Numbered from the stretch's first letter, positions 44,029 through 58,459 are shown. The stretch is DNA of 64,000 bases from Zygnema cylindricum (GCA_037447655.1 JBBHKE010002700.1:9805-73804); one strand, 5' to 3'. A program made the numbers and translations. The notes: generated by a model not told the origin, from the letters alone.

Positions 44029-44279
44029 GTTATTAGTGCTAATGTTTTTTTTTGCCACTTAAAATATTTTTCCTGCGTACATTCTTGTGAGAAAGAAAGT
44101 CTTTATTTCAAAAATTGCGATGGTACATTCTTGTTGGATTGTCAATCGTAGACCGCCAATAGGAAGGTAAGAAACTTGCATTTCAATAGCAACCATAGGA
44201 TTAACAATGCGACAAGTGTGCACGAAAAAATATGTTTTAAGTAGCGAAATAAATATTAATAACGATGGGCGGTGTACTG

Positions 44280-47100
44280 TACTTTGGGAGATGAAATACG
44301 GTTGTAATATCCACTCCGCATGCCTTGCGATACGTGTCGGAAATGCGTGCATGTCCGTACGGAACAACAACTTTGCAAGAATCTCAAAATCAGTTGTACG
44401 CTATAGATTAAGCATTTTGGGACATTTTTTATTTGGGGGAATTAACCGTTAAAGTAACTTCAAAGAAAAACCAACGCACTATACAACAAATTTAACTAGA
44501 AACAACACTTTCCGCCCACAAAAGTCTCCCGTGTTTATTTGCCATACAAGGGAAGTAACATATATTTGTGCAAGTATTGTAGTCTCATAAGAGGAAACCA
44601 ATGATGGTAAAATCCCACAACCCCCCGCCAATTGTTTACTAAAAATTCTTATAATATCCTTTATAAAGGGGGGGGGGGGAATTCGTACCCAACCCTTTCT
44701 GGTAAAATCTTTGAAGAGCATGGTAATGTTTTTTCTTTAAAGTTTTTTTAGAGATTTTCCACCAACAATTGAAACGGGCATAAATGCAGATGAAAGGAGG
44801 TGGAAACCGCCATTTTGTCATAAGTTCAAGTATCGTGGAAGACGTTCTTAAACATCATTTTGTACACATGTTACACATTTCCAATTTAATGTTTTGTTTT
44901 GTACTTTCACTAATGTTTTACCATGTTCCTCATACGTCATGAACGATGAGTTATATCACTCAAGTTGTTTTTACAACTTTGTTTCAACAATATCTATATG
45001 TCAGTTGAGCTCTTTGCACATTCATGCAACAATAAATCACATGTCTATATCACACTGCGAGTAACAACCGTGTTCATTTGGATGATAAAAAATTGTATCG
45101 TGTAACTAAGTGGGATGTGCCCATAATTGTGTTCAAACTTCGGTCAATCTTAAACTTTGCTGATTATTTAAAATACAAAATTGTCTAAAGGTTTTTGCAA
45201 CTTGTCACAACTGAGAAAGAATATGTAAAGGCAACAATTAGATTGGATTAGGCCATAAAGTGTTATAGGTATTTGAAAGTGTTAAACGAAATGTACGCAC
45301 CAATACTTACTCACGCTTATCGTCTACATCTTTAAAAGGGGTTACCATATACCCATTTTGTTAATCATATGTGGTCTTGTGGTCAGAGGGTTGTAATTAT
45401 TTTATAACTAAGGCTCGTTAACTAGATTTAAACATAATTTTTTGTTATCGAGTAAGAAAAAGTAACAGTCGTGTCGTCCCTATTCGTATATCAATGATAC
45501 AACGAGGGGTCTAAAGGTTTGTTAACCATAATTATCCACAAGCTTATCACTTATATTGCTTAGCCCCACAATTTATCGCGCCGTTAGGCCAAATTGGTTC
45601 ATTCGTTGTGCAAGGTGAACAGTCCTTCGCAAATTCGATTAGATAAAAATGACTTTTAAAATTGACATTGAAGTGTTTTTTATAATATGAAAGAAAAAAA
45701 CAACACACGGAGGCGAAAGTGATCATTCGAATTCATTGCACGTTTTATACGATCCCCAACAAACCCCGTAAAATGGTAGATAATCTGACTTTATTTTCAT
45801 TTAATGAACGTTTCACGAGGCATACTATCATAACATGTGGCTTTAAGGTGTTGAAAAATCATTTGACAAATGAGCGGTAAGTTAGAAACTATATTGTAAC
45901 ATACCGCAGTTATAGACGAAAAAATAGGCCATTGATCGCCATACGACATAGCATCAATATTAGCATATCGCATGAGGCATAACGTTATCGCCATGGCATA
46001 TTGGGAAGACGAAGAGACACCACATCGGTAAACAGCATCGCGTACTAGACGATATGTACAGGTTTACCGAACCAATCAGCTAATTATTAAGGTACCGATG
46101 CGACAGAATGTGCATGCCTTGACTTAGGACGGCACCATCTTGCAATGGGACACACTAAATTCCTGTACCGCAGTGTATCGAAGAATACCGTAAATTCTGG
46201 CATACTTAAATGTGAAACTCTTCCCCTGTCGTGAACTTCTTAAGACGAGATATGGAAAACTTAAAATCAAACTGAACAAAAGTATTGTATACGATCATAA
46301 TTAAAATTCATCGAAATGCTCTGCCACGCTGTAACAGACAGCCCCCAGCAAGTGACTCCACGTGGAATATTTTGGCGATATTTCCTGTTCATATTTCGTA
46401 GATACGATCTGTCGTTCTGTCCAGCACAGCGCCATAAATTTTGGCCAGAAAATATTTTCGCACTTACATGACTTGCATTTTGGCACAAGCTATGGTGTGC
46501 GATAGACAACATAAATGAATATTATAACGAAAATGGCACATGGGTCTGTTGGTGACTTGGTGTCCATGATTTTCCCGTCGCTATTAAAATTCCGTCCCCA
46601 CTAAATTCATGCTGCGACTCAAATCAATCATTAACACGACGTGATGAACACCGATGGGACCTTTACATGCAGCATGATTCATTAATTGCTAATGTACCGT
46701 ACCAAAAGTGTGTTCTAGGAAATTTCTGAGTTCGCCAATTACATGATGACCAATGGTCATTGTCCCGGTTTGCTCAAAACCAATAGGGTTCAGTGTCTGG
46801 CAGCTCGAACATTTTAGCATAGGACACGTCAGATAAAAGTACGACTATTGTCGTCATGTGAGCATGGAAAGCAGGAAAACTGTACCTTCCATAGTCCATT
46901 CTGACTTTTATACTAGTTCCATAGTGGAACGCAATGGAAACGCAACTAAAACGTGATGAGACGGCAAGTTTGGGTTCCTGCGTTTGGAAAACCCTGCACA
47001 AATAAGGCCTGTGACCTTGCAGATGTCTGAAGGGAAATTCGGGATGTCTTGCGCCACAACATCGTAGCCGCCTCGTTCATTTCATCTCTGCAGCCAAATG
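44280..47100. other. AT-rich intergenic, no gene seen
   Basis: I found no exon series, RNA gene or clear element. A G9 run lies at about 44669. Upstream parts of the exportin-T promoter are probably near the end of this stretch. Confidence 0.4.
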
Positions 47101-48250
47101 GTTGATTACATCCATTTGTCGTCTTTTCATTCAGTGTTCCAAAGAACAAGAGGACTGTCGGTGAGTTTTATACACTGTCTTAGCTTTACTTATGCATGTG
47201 TTTATTCATGTTGTATCTTTTTAACCACATTCGTACTCTGATGTTATTTGCTTTGCTTGCAAGAACATCAACAATTTATGTCATACGTCTGGAATGCAAC
47301 TGCATTGTGTGTGTTTTTTGCACAAATATGATCGGATTTGTCTAATTTTACTTTGCTTATGCAATTTTCTTTTCTGGCACCATCGTCAGCAAGTTATCCT
47401 GAAGCAATTTATGGTTAGGGTTCAATTTGTATGAACGCATTATGATTATGACTGTTCTTTACCGTCGTATCTTGCTTTTGGTTAACTTCAGAAGTGTAAT
47501 TGCTGTCACACACTTGACTTATTTTGGGTTCAGAAGCCATTTTATGGAATTCAATTAAAAATTAAATTAATTATGGTTCGTTTCCACATTTGGTAGCCGT
47601 CATCATCGCTTGTGCGTCTGGTTTGTTGGGGTTCAGGTCGTAATTTAGATCCCATACCTACAAGCTTTTTTCATTGTCCTTTTCAACATGTACGTGCTGT
47701 ATTTTCAAATTGTCCTACAGGGATCTAATGCTGTTCGGGCAGATTCTCAGCAGATACAGAAATAGGCAGGGTTTCCCTTAGTGGAGTTGCAGCAGCCTTG
47801 TTAATCTCTGGCCATTCATGTTTACATCTGTTATAATCAATTACATAGTTTATTTTGCTTAAAGCACTTTTGCTGGTTCTTGCAATATCTCTTTTTGCCT
47901 GCTGTATCTGACTACTCTTAAAGCCTTCCCAAGTATAAATATTTATATTTAAAAAAAACAGCTTCAATGGTTGTTATTAGCCACAGTGCCGATGATGCAT
48001 TTGCCCTTGGCCTTTATGTTGTCTGCCAGCTTAATAAATTCAGCTGGTATATTGAGTTATAGTTGTGATTTGGAGAATTTTCTAATAATTTTATATCAAG
48101 ACAAGTCTAGTAGTCACGCGGAATACTAGCTGGACCATTTATGTGTAACTTCATTCGTTTTCAAATATTTTAATTTTATTCCCGATGGTGATATTACAGG
48201 GTACAATTTCAGTGGTTTAGGTCCTCTTGAAAGGGCTCACTGTAATTTAC
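47100..48250 (+). promoter_or_regulatory. 5' UTR region of exportin-T with probable leader intron
   Basis: A good donor (ACTGTCG/GTGAGT, 47161) and an acceptor (GATATTACAG, ending at about 48200) would remove about 1 kb and join a non-coding exon to the start-codon exon. This is inferred from splice signals only. Confidence 0.35.
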
Positions 48251-51200
48251 ATGGATGATTTCGAAAAAGCTATTCTGTTTACTTTCGATCAGAGCGGGGC
48301 TGTTGATGCTCAGCTCAAGTCCCAGGCCCAGGCTTACTGCGATCAGGCTAAACAGTCAGCTGGGTTCTGGCGTGCTTGCCTGGAGCGAATAGCAGTTTCA
48401 CAATATGTGGAAGTGCAATTTTGGTGCCTTCAAAGCCTGGAGGAAATTATTCGACAGCAATATGGCTCTTTTAGAGCGGAGGATTCTCTTCTTCTTCGGC
48501 AGACTCTAACGTCCATTGTTTTGTCAAGTAATGAACAAAAGCTGCCTCCTTCAGACGTTGGGTTCAAGAAAGGTTTGTCTGTGATGGAAGACAGCAGATT
48601 GGCAGGCTGTGGGCCTGGGAACGCAGTAGTTTCTAGTGAAGGTTTGCAGAACCAGACTCGGCCTGCCTTTGTGCGCAATAAATTGGCACAGATAGTAGTT
48701 CTCCTCATCTTCTGTGATTATCCTTCCGGGTGGCCTTCTATCTTTTTAGACTTGTTGCAAGAGCTGGAACAAGGGCCTCATGTTGTGGATATGATGTGTC
48801 GTATTTGCAATACCCTTGATGAAGAAATCATCAGCTTAGATTATCCTCGCACTGCAGAGGAGAATGCAGCAGCCACACGGATTAAGGATGCTATGAGGCA
48901 GCAGTGCATTTCACAAATGGTGGACTCATGGTACAGACTGGTAGTAGCGTATGAGAGGGTAGAGCCTGGACTCAGTGCTTCTGTCCTTGAAACTATGCAT
49001 CGATTCATTGCATGGATGGATATCAATCTTGTCGTCAATGATAAATGGGTGCCATTATTTTTCCAACTACTTTCTTCTTCTGAAGTTCTTGAAAGGCTTC
49101 GTGGAGCTTCTGCTGCCTGTCTCTTGGCCATTGTATTAAAACGCATGGACGCATTGCAGAAATTAGCACTCCTTCAGCGCTTACAGATGATTCAAGTCTG
49201 CTCTGGAGTTACGGAAGCCAGGGACACAGATTTTGCAGTCAAGTTGTCTTCTCTCCTAACTGGCCTGGCTTCTGAATTATTAGAATGTTGCAAGAAGTTG
49301 GAGGTTAATGGTGCAGTCACTGCACCTGAGGCAGTAGGTGCTTCTGAATTGGCTCATAATATGTTAGACGAGGTACTTCCAATTGTTTTGCGGTTTTTGG
49401 AACATGGTGAAGAAGATATCTCGATGACCACTTTTCAGTTTCTTTTAGCCTATGTTGGAAATATAAAGAGGGTGGGTGCCTTGAGCATAAAACAACAGGA
49501 GCACCTGGCTCAAGTTCTGGCTGTCATAAGGTCCAGGATGCGTTATGATCCATCATTTGAAGAGTCTTTAGCTGATCCCGACAAGGAAGGATTGGAGGAG
49601 GAAGAAAGGATGAGTGAGTACAGACGGGATCTTTTTACACTACTGAAAAATATCTCTCGAATTTCCCCTGAAGTGACCAAGGCATTCATGCATTCATGCC
49701 TTTTAACAACTATTGCTGGGCAAAACACTTCTTTTGAAGACATGGAGGTCGCCTTGACCTTATTTTATCAGTTGGGGGAGGGTATATCCGAGGAGGCTCT
49801 GAAGCCAGGAAGTGGCCTCATGGCTGAAATGACTGCTGTGGTGATTACATCAAATATTCCTCATCACTCCCACAGAACAATTGCACTTCTGTTTTTGGAA
49901 ATTGTTGTCCGTTATGTTCGGTTTATTGAGCAGCATGGAGAGTATATTCCGCCTGTCCTGGCTGTGTTTTTGGGAGACAAAGGCATTCATCATCCAAATA
50001 TAAATGTGGCCAGTCGAGCAAGCTATCTCCTTATGCGCCTTGTAAAGGTTCTGCGAGTGAAGCTGTTGCCTTATGTGGAATCTATTTTGCAGGTAATTTA
50101 CATTCATTCTATTTGGATAACTAATTGTTTTGGTTACTTCCATTCTTTTTTTGGTTGTTTTTTGGAGTCTGTACATGTACTCGGGTTTCTCAATAGTAAG
50201 CTGGATACATGTACAATTTATGGAGCCCCGTTTATGAGGACAATGAAACAAATTTAACGACATTGGTGTCCACCTAGATGTGGTTTTTAAGGTCCAATGC
50301 TGTGGACAATTCAATCTGGTCAATTCTAGGATGATCGTGCTAAAAGAAGAAATAAAGGTTCTATTCTGATCGCCCATGGGTTTTATCACGTTTTACATGT
50401 TTGTTTTAACAGAGCTTACAAGATGTCCTTGCTGTAATTGCAACTTCTTCATCTTACAAAGTCATTACTGGCCGGGTTGAGGGGCCGTTAGATGAACGGA
50501 TTTACGCATTTGAGGTAATTTTAAGACTGACAATTTTGAGAGGTCCTTTAATCCAACATAATCAATGTATCATGGTCATTCATATCCTCAAAATATCTTT
50601 CTTTTCTCGTTGTGAATGCATGTGACTTCTTTTTCTGGATATATCCGTCTGCCAAAAGATGTGCTTTTATAATTCAGCAATTGACATTGTTAAATGGCTT
50701 TACTTTGACAGAGCTTTTGACCATGCATTGTGGTTGTTAGTTTGCATGAAGATGTCTAAACTTGCTAGTTCTGTTTCACTGCTTTTGGAACGAGAATACA
50801 TGGTTCAAATTTTGTGTGCCCCTCTTTTCGCAACCCATATTTTTTAATGTCTCTCTCTGGATGTTTCTTGCAGGTTGACGCGAGTATTCCTTGCTTTCAC
50901 ATCAGTAGCATAATTATAAAGCTAGAAGGACCTCAAGTTTAAATTGGCTGCGGTCAGCTGACATTTGCTTTTTTCTGTTTGTTTTGTCCTGGTTCAGGCA
51001 GTTGGGCTGTTGATTGGACTTGAGGATTTACCAGAGGAAAGAATGTCCAAGTACCTTTCAGCACTCCTTGTCCCTCTCTGCCAGCAGGTTTGCTTCATAT
51101 GCTCATTTTTTTTTATGCTGACAGTTTTTGATTTGCCAGCTATTCTTTCTTTTGCTAAAATTCCATGCCTGCAATGGCCTCATCTCGCAGGACCTAGCTG

Positions 51201-54200
51201 GAGAGTTAAATGAGGCTTAGACGCTTTTTTTGCTACGTTTTGGGTTGAATGAATGCACTTGAAGCATGACTTATCTAAACGTTATGGTACCATTTGAAGT
51301 ATTTTTTGATTGATTTTGCCATCCACATTTGGCTTTCTGATTTTAGCTTGTTGCTGCCCATCTTTAAAGTAAGGATGTTTGTGAAGCTTTGTTGTTTTTT
51401 CTGGAAGGAAATCAGGTTTCCATTTATAATGGATGTCGAGAATGTATCAGAATCTTGTTGGTCATGTTGATATGCCTGCCGTTTGCATTTTTTTTTGGGC
51501 TTGCTAGCTTTCTAGTTGTTGGGAATGTTATAATTGCTTTTGTCTGTGAACAGAGGTGCAGTTCACAAAACATTATTTTATGAGGCCTAATGTTCGTAAA
51601 AGTTTTTTTGTCTGGGTCAGGTTGACAATATTTTGTTGAAGGAATTGCGACCAGGAGATCCAGTGGGCTCACAAGCTACAGTTTGGTCTTTGCAGCAAGT
51701 TATTCTGGCCATCAGTTATCTTTCAAAGGTGGATGTCCAACGAGACTAAGTTTTTCAAAATAAATTTTGGACTCTAATTTGTGATTTCGTTCCTTAGAAA
51801 TCTCCCTAATTGCATTAGCAGTTGATTTCTCTCTGCCTTTCTGCTGTATGGACTGCTTATAATATGGATGGACAAAATGGAATATGGATGTTTTTTTGCC
51901 ACATTAACTTCTCTGTTCCAGATGAGATTTTTAGGCTTAGAAAGCTGGGACTTAAAATGAATCTCTTTTATACTTTTCACGGTAAATTATTTAGCTTAGT
52001 CCTTATTCGCAGGTTTTATTCATGATATAGTGATCATACTGGATCTTTACCTCTTCGGAACTGATTTTTGTAGGGTTTTGGAGAGCAACTTACTACTTCC
52101 AGAAGGCCTGAAATTGGAGGGTTATTCAAACAGGTGGGTGTGATGACTTATGGTGTTAGCTATCTGCAATACTTGCTTGAGCTGGTATTGTCAATTCCAT
52201 CAAATACACTTCAAGAAAACTAAATTGTTAGCAAACTACACTAATTTAAAAATTGTGCTGAATGTTGCGGTTTGTGCATCATGTTAAAATCTCCGTCATG
52301 ATAGATGCAGCCTTAGTCTGTCTGGATTTTGTTGCAGTATTTTATGGCAAGTTTACATGTTTTTGGTCTTATTGGATAGGGGCGGTCCACAATATCTTGC
52401 GTCTGTACAGATCTTATTTTCTCAAACCTTTTTCTTGGATTAGTTCTTGGATATTGTAGTCAAGACAGAAGTTCATGGGCAGTGAAGCAACTACAGACAA
52501 GTGAACGAGGTTTATGTGTGGAAACGAGTTTAAGAAGCTTAAGAGTTCTGGATGAGTTCTTATTGCAGGCTCTTGATATGGTTCTTCGGGTTCTCCAGGC
52601 CTTGCCAAAGAATAAGCCTCTGAGGGCTCGTGTAAGTTGCCATTGTATTCCCTTGTTTTTATTACAATAATATGGCACATTTAAATTAGGGAACCATTTC
52701 TGTTAAAGTTAAGGCAGAATAGAAGAATCCTAATTCTGGAACATGTTCATTTCAGTATTTATTTTGTAGTAATGACGCAATTTTATTTTTTCCATCATGT
52801 TTTTATTCTTTCATGTTATTGAGTGGTTTCACGATGCGGTATTGTTTCTTTACTCCAATCAAATTCGGTGAATTTAGAGTTATTGAGTCTTTTTTCTAAA
52901 AATGGGCTTATTTTAGTTCACTGTTATTTATTTGGCCAGGTCATCTCATTTCTGCATAGGATGGTGGAGACTCTTGGAACATCCATATTTCCTTTTCTTC
53001 CCACTGCTATTCAACAGTTGCTTCAAGAATCAGAGGTTTGTGGCCGGGAGGGAATATTGATATGCCGTTGAAGCATGTTTGGGACTCTAGTCTAATGTTG
53101 ACAAGTGTATTGACCTGATGAAAGACTTTCTACTTTCTATGTTCATTTGACAGAACTTTACCAGGCTTGTAATCCTTGATATGTACCCACTTCACAAATG
53201 ATGTTTCATCGTGCTTGCAATAATGGATTATGATGACCTTACAATAATTTGTTTGACTTCACACCCTCTGTTGTTTTCTTTTTTTGGAGTGGTTGTTCAG
53301 GCCAAGGACATGGTGGACTTCATCCAGCTCATGAGCCAACTTATGAATAAATTCAAGTCAAGTGTGTTACCAATTTTGTCAGAAGTTTTACATCCTTTGG
53401 TCAATCGCGTAACTGCTTTGTTGCCAGCCAGTGGTATTCCGCAAGGTTTGGGAATGAATACTGAGGTACAGTTGCCTCTTTTGGCTAATGAGTTTTAAAT
53501 GCATAACATGTTCTGGTTAATGGGTGGGATCCATGTTTCTGCTTGTTTCTTGTTGTTATTGCTTAAGCACACTCTGTGATCCCCTCCTGGTGTGTAGAGG
53601 AGAGAATATCAACTTTTTTTCGTAATAACTGTTGCTTGTTTCTGTGTCATTATTCACATGGTTCCTTTATCGTTTACAGCATTTTACTTCTGTGAAATTG
53701 ATTGGGAATGGGATAGAGCTGCAGCTTTCATGTTTGCACGTTTTTGTTTATATCACTTTGTTTTTTGTGAATTGTTGGAAACAGGAAGTGAGAGAACAGT
53801 TTGAACTTCAACGAACATTCATCATAATGTTGCAAGCTATTGCAACCAACAACCTCATCGATGTCTTTTTATCCCCACCAAATAATCTCTGTTTGCCTCA
53901 GGTTATTGGCTTTTTGCTAGAAGCGTGTGCAAGGCATCCAGACATCCTTCAACGCAAGGTGAGTCACAGTGGTTCAATATTTCAGCAGCATAATGTTACC
54001 CATCCTTTGTATGGACTTATCACTTCTGTTTGGAGTCGATTTATTCAATACTTTCTAAGGTGGATCACGTAAAGCTGCTTAGATTTTACATCAGTTAGTA
54101 TAGAGCACCTGTGAGTAGGGAAGCGTATGTGTCCATAACTGTGTGTAAATGTTTTAAACCTTGTTGTCAAAAGTGTTACTTGGGTGGTAATGGTGTATAA

Positions 54201-56637
54201 CATGTGTGATTGACATTTTTGGAAAAAAAATGCCAGCTGAACTTAAGGTTCATTATGATTGCTTCCAACTGTCGATTTAAAAATTAAATTTCCTTGGTTG
54301 TATCATGTGTTTTTTTTCTGGTCGAGACTAATTGCAGGTTTTCATAGTCAGCGGTTCACCACTTTGCATCTTGCCTAGAAAATTGCAATAGATTTATCAT
54401 TGTGGCTAGCTGGTGGATAATGTTTTATCGTTTGTTGCATTTTTTGTACAGGCATGCATCGCAGTATTTTTGAAGCTAATTTCAGACTGGTGTGGATTCG
54501 GCAATGAGCCTGAAAAGGTCAGGTCTTTAATGTATTTTTCTTCAATTTTGTTTGCCAAGCCGTATATTCGTCTTTCTCTGTCAATCTTTCTCGCAATTGA
54601 ACGGAAAGTAATTATTGGCGATATTTGTCCCAAAATAGATTGGCTTCTGCTTATGAGTTTAAAAAAATGAAATTTTGCTCTCTTTTAAATCCACCTTAAA
54701 CCCTTATAGTCTGTTGCAAACTTTCTCAATTTGTAACGTTTCCTGGTTGTGCAGGTCCCTGGCTTCCGCCGTTTTGCAGTGGAGCAGTTTTTTCCAGAAT
54801 GCTGTATTTTGTCGGTTCTAAGGTCAAATTTTGACTTGAGAGATGCAAATACAGTGAGCCCTAAAAACCTTACATGTTCAATGGTTCTTTAATTTCATTA
54901 TCCATGCAATCCTTTTCAGTTTATGTTCAGCCAATCTGGTTGTATTTGCCTGTTGTTTCTCATGTTCTGATAACTTTTTGGAACAAAATCAAAGGTAAAC
55001 TTGCTCTTAGATGTAACTTTGGACTGTACCTATCGTTTTCACAAGCTTCCTTTGTATTAAAGTCTTATCACAGCTTGGTGTCTTTATATTTGACTTTGCC
55101 ACCACTTGCTTCTTATTTTCTTTACAATTATTCTATAAATGTATGTTTCTCTCACAAGTTAGCCAGAAATATATTTTTTAGTATTTTCCCATTTTTTAAT
55201 GCTTTCATTATGTCAATTTGATACCCGTTTCTGCAGTACACGTTATTCGGAGATATTGCTCAAGCTCAAAAAGCTTTATATGAGAAAGTTGGCGACGAAT
55301 TTTTACTTCATGTTGCAACAGTTGTTTTGCCCTCTGTTCATTGCCCACCCAATTTGGCAGAGCAATATTGTTTTCATCTGCAGGTACACAATGATTTCCT
55401 TTTTTTTTTTTTCTTTTTTGGTTTCCTTATTGTTCTTTGTTTACAAGTTTTCGGTTTGGGTCCCTGATAACCCAATGGTTAAGTTGCAGTTATTAGTCGC
55501 ACCTTTTATGCAAAACAATGGAATTCTCTGAAAAGTTAATTGAACGTTGACGATCTAATGTTGATGTTCTACGTAGAGTCGCATATCATATCAAATTTCT
55601 GATGGTATTTTTTTGATACACTACACCGCGAATCGTAATTAGAGTAATGAAAAAATTAGAGTACAAAAACTAAAAGAATAAATTAGAGTAATGAACGCTA
55701 ATTTATGTGATAGAGCTTTTTCAACTATGAAGTTTACTCTAATTTATTTAAGTACTCTAATTTGGCACGCTAATATCCTCGACTGTAAATAAGGTATTCG
55801 TACAGAATTTGGCAAAACGTACAGTTTATCGTCACTATGACGCTTGCACTACGCAGTTTGTTAAAACGCAGTTACTTGATAACTGCCTGTATTAAATCAT
55901 TATTTGTACTTTTTTACTTAATAAAGTACAATTTTGCACGGTCGGAGGTCGTCCGTACTCCACACTATTTAAAACGAGCCTATATTAGAATTAAAAACGC
56001 TAATCAAACTTTACCTTAAATAGAATAATGAAAAAATTAGAATCGTTTACTCTATTTCATGTGATAGAGTCGAAATTTCGAGCGACCGAATTAGAGTAAT
56101 TTACTCTAATTACGATTCGCGGTGTACAGAAATGTCGTGTACTGCATCCCAAAGGTAATTTCATTTCTAATGTTTATTGAGATTTTTTTACTTTGCCTTT
56201 TTTTCTGTTCCCTGTTGAAAGTATCGCCTTTTGAGATACGCTTAGGAGAGCTCAATTTTGTAAAAAAAAAAACTTTTGTTTATTGTGACACATTTTTGAC
56301 CCATATCGTGTAAGGCCTCGATATGCAACTCTAGTTTTACTTGATCTTTGTTGTATCCTGTCTTGTATCTTTCGTATTTCCGAAAGTGTCTTGCATGTCT
56401 GTGCAATTTGAATGGCTCCAGCTGGCTGGAAATAGATTGTTCTGGTGTAAGAGCTTTTCTTTTTCTATCAGCACGTTTTTTATAACTTCTATCTTTTCGT
56501 GAACATTACTTTGTTATATGTGAGTTTTGCAGAGGTCTTCTGCGAAGGAGCTTAAGGCATTTTTGAAGCCTCTTATGGAACAGCTTCGACCTTTGCAAAA
56601 CGGAAACACTATGCTCCAACGACAACCTTATGGATAA
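48251..56637 (+). CDS. PSD: Exportin-T (tRNA export receptor, PAUSED/LOS1 type)
   Basis: Karyopherin that carries tRNA out of the nucleus with Ran-GTP. Exons: 48251-50092, 50413-50514, 50998-51087, 51621-51728, 52074-52133, 52569-52631, 52940-53035, 53301-53465, 53785-53958, 54452-54517, 54755-54853, 55237-55383, 56533-56637. Every internal exon is a multiple of three and the total is about 1038 residues; Arabidopsis PAUSED is slightly shorter. It starts MDDFEKAILFTFD, close to plant PAUSED, then VEVQFWCLQSLEEII, and NKLAQIVVLLIFCDYPSGWP, the Xpo1-type HEAT segment. Downstream exons are short amphipathic helices (AVGLLIGLEDLPEE, FIQLMSQLMNKFKSSVLPIL). The start is the first ATG; an in-frame TTG 24 bases upstream was rejected. 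All introns are in phase 0. Intron 12 holds a 501-bp MITE. Confidence 0.93.
55624..56124. mobile_element. Mariner-like MITE in exportin-T intron 12, 501 bp
   Basis: The TIRs begin CACCGCGAATCGTAATTAG and are identical at both ends for more than 20 bp, flanked by TA (55622-55623 and 56125-56126). ATTAGAGTAA words recur inside. It matches 63399-63900 closely along its full length, so this subfamily was active rather recently. No transposase is present. Confidence 0.85.
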
Positions 56638-56639
56638 AA

Positions 56640-58160
56640 AATGAATATCAGTCAACTTTTTGTTGAAGGTTCAAAAGTACCTATGTTCTTGAATTAGAGC
56701 CTCTTTTTGGTGTCACTTTGACTTTTCCTCATCATGTATCTATGGTTAGAACTTTCTCTGGCCCTGCATGTGCAAGACATATGCAAGTTAACATTTTCTT
56801 TATGGAATTCTCGAAGGAATAAAGCCAGGAAGGAGCAAAGGCAAACTGACCTAGATTATAGCTGCCTCATTTGTCAGTAGTGAGCGCAATTTTTTTTCAA
56901 CGATCACTAGTGTCAATTTTCCCGTCATTTTTGTTCTTTCACACAGCATGTTGATCTTATTAATTGCTCACTGTCTTGGGGAGGTAAAAAAAACCTCTCT
57001 CCAGCTGGTCTATTCTTTTTTTTTGACTCCTTGAGATTCCGTCAAACAATGAGCGAATTTCGCTCTGTGGATATTTTTTCTCTTATTCCATTGTTTGTCC
57101 AGTAAAGAGGTTGTCGAATCAAGCCAGAAGGGGTTAGATGATTAGAATAGAGGTGGAAAATGGTAATGGGATTTTTTGGTAGGTTCATCTGGCCGCGTTC
57201 ACTCTATGCTGATCCCTTATTCCAATTTTGAAGTTACTTTTCACCTTATTGTTGTTGTAAGAGTGTTCTCAAGCCGGCGAGATACCCGAAAAGGGCAATA
57301 AGAATATATTCAAGACTCTTCTCCTGTTTATTGTGTCAGAGAGCCCTCTGGGACCTTTAATTTTCATGAATGTTGGTGTTTTTCGATTTACGACTCTGAA
57401 GGAGCTTCAAAAAATCCTGCTGTCTAGCATCAACTTATTGAAATTTGGAGTGGTGAAATGAGTGGGATGGCAGGAACTCTGGCAGTTCAAAGGTATGAAT
57501 CCTCTCCTTTTCGTTCTTGTTCTCTTCCTTACTCTTTCCATTTTCTCCTTTTCCTGTTTAGTGGTTGCTGGTTGTTGTTGGTGTACCATCTTTGTTCAAT
57601 CATAATATTTATGCTGTTCTCAGTGTTTTAAGCCGAGTTCACGCATTATTTTCTTTCAAGCACATAAGTTGTAGCAACCTCTTAGTTCATAATTAAACCA
57701 AACTATCTCTACACTTGGATTCTCATAATGATGAGATGGTGAAAGAAAATGAATGTGTTTTAATAAAAGCATCATGCCCTGGTTTTTGGAATCAGATATC
57801 CAGAAGTCATCGATGTCAGTGAACAGTCTAGTATGGCATGTACTTTTCAAGGCTTGGATGTGTTTCGTTGTTAATCTTGTCTTTGTAAGAGCCCATAGGA
57901 GCGGTGCATTGTGGTAAATACGTCGTTCGCTGGTGGGCTTTGATTTATTTTTGTGGAACGTCTCTGAATACATGGTTTTGTATAAGTTTTGTAATTTAGT
58001 TTGTATAAGGAGTCTGATTTAATTTTGTGGAAGGCTCTCAATACCTAGATTTGTAGGTCTTTGGTGTAGTTTTTTAGATGGCCTCTGATTTAGTTTTGTA
58101 TATGGCTGATTTAGTTTTGTGGAAGGTCTTTTAATCCATAATTTTGGGGAAGGTTTTGAA
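56640..58160. other. Downstream region of exportin-T
   Basis: Probable 3' UTR followed by sequence without recognisable coding. From about 57990 a weak repeat of GATTTAGTTTTGTGGAAGG-like words appears. It leads into the snoRNA-like array. Confidence 0.4.
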
Positions 58161-58166
58161 TTAGCT

Positions 58167-58262
58167 GTTGTCCATTCATGACGTCAACTTGAAAGGCAGG
58201 AAACATATCCAAAAGGAATGATGATATAATTATTATACTGTTGAACTTCTGATGTGGACATC
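58167..58262 (+). ncRNA. Box C/D snoRNA-like unit 1
   Basis: First of four related units. A short terminal stem (TGTCCA with TGGACA) encloses a weak box C (CATGACG), an internal ATGATGA (C'-like), and box D CTGA at 58249-58252. It shares AGGCAGG-AAACATATCC and the segment before box D with the other units, but is the most diverged. Confidence 0.4.
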
Positions 58263-58459
58263 ATTGCTTCCTTTATACTAGTCTGATATTTTCGACGTTC
58301 ATGAGATAGTCAAGTATCGGTAGCGTTCTTGGTGGAATAGATGCGAGGAAAGGAGGGGTAGGAGGGGAGAGGGCAAGAGATGAGAGAAATGGGGGAGGAG
58401 AGTATGGAAGTGGAGTGTAGTATTGAGAGGGAAAATATTGGTAGGACATGATGTAGGAG

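Larger units (their letters stand above)
43571..44274. mobile_element. Mariner-like MITE split by an hAT-like MITE
   Basis: The outer right end (ATTAATAACGATGGGCGGTG) stops before TA (44275-44276). The outer left end begins after TA at 43569-43570 and is cut at CCGCTATTAG by the inner element. Without the inner element (43589-44028) and one target copy it would be about 256 bp and resembles the family at 731-940. Confidence 0.6.

Noticed and set aside
48227-48250. Upstream start for exportin-T at 48227
   Set aside because: It is a TTG. The ATG at 48251 gives the family-typical MDDFEKAI beginning.
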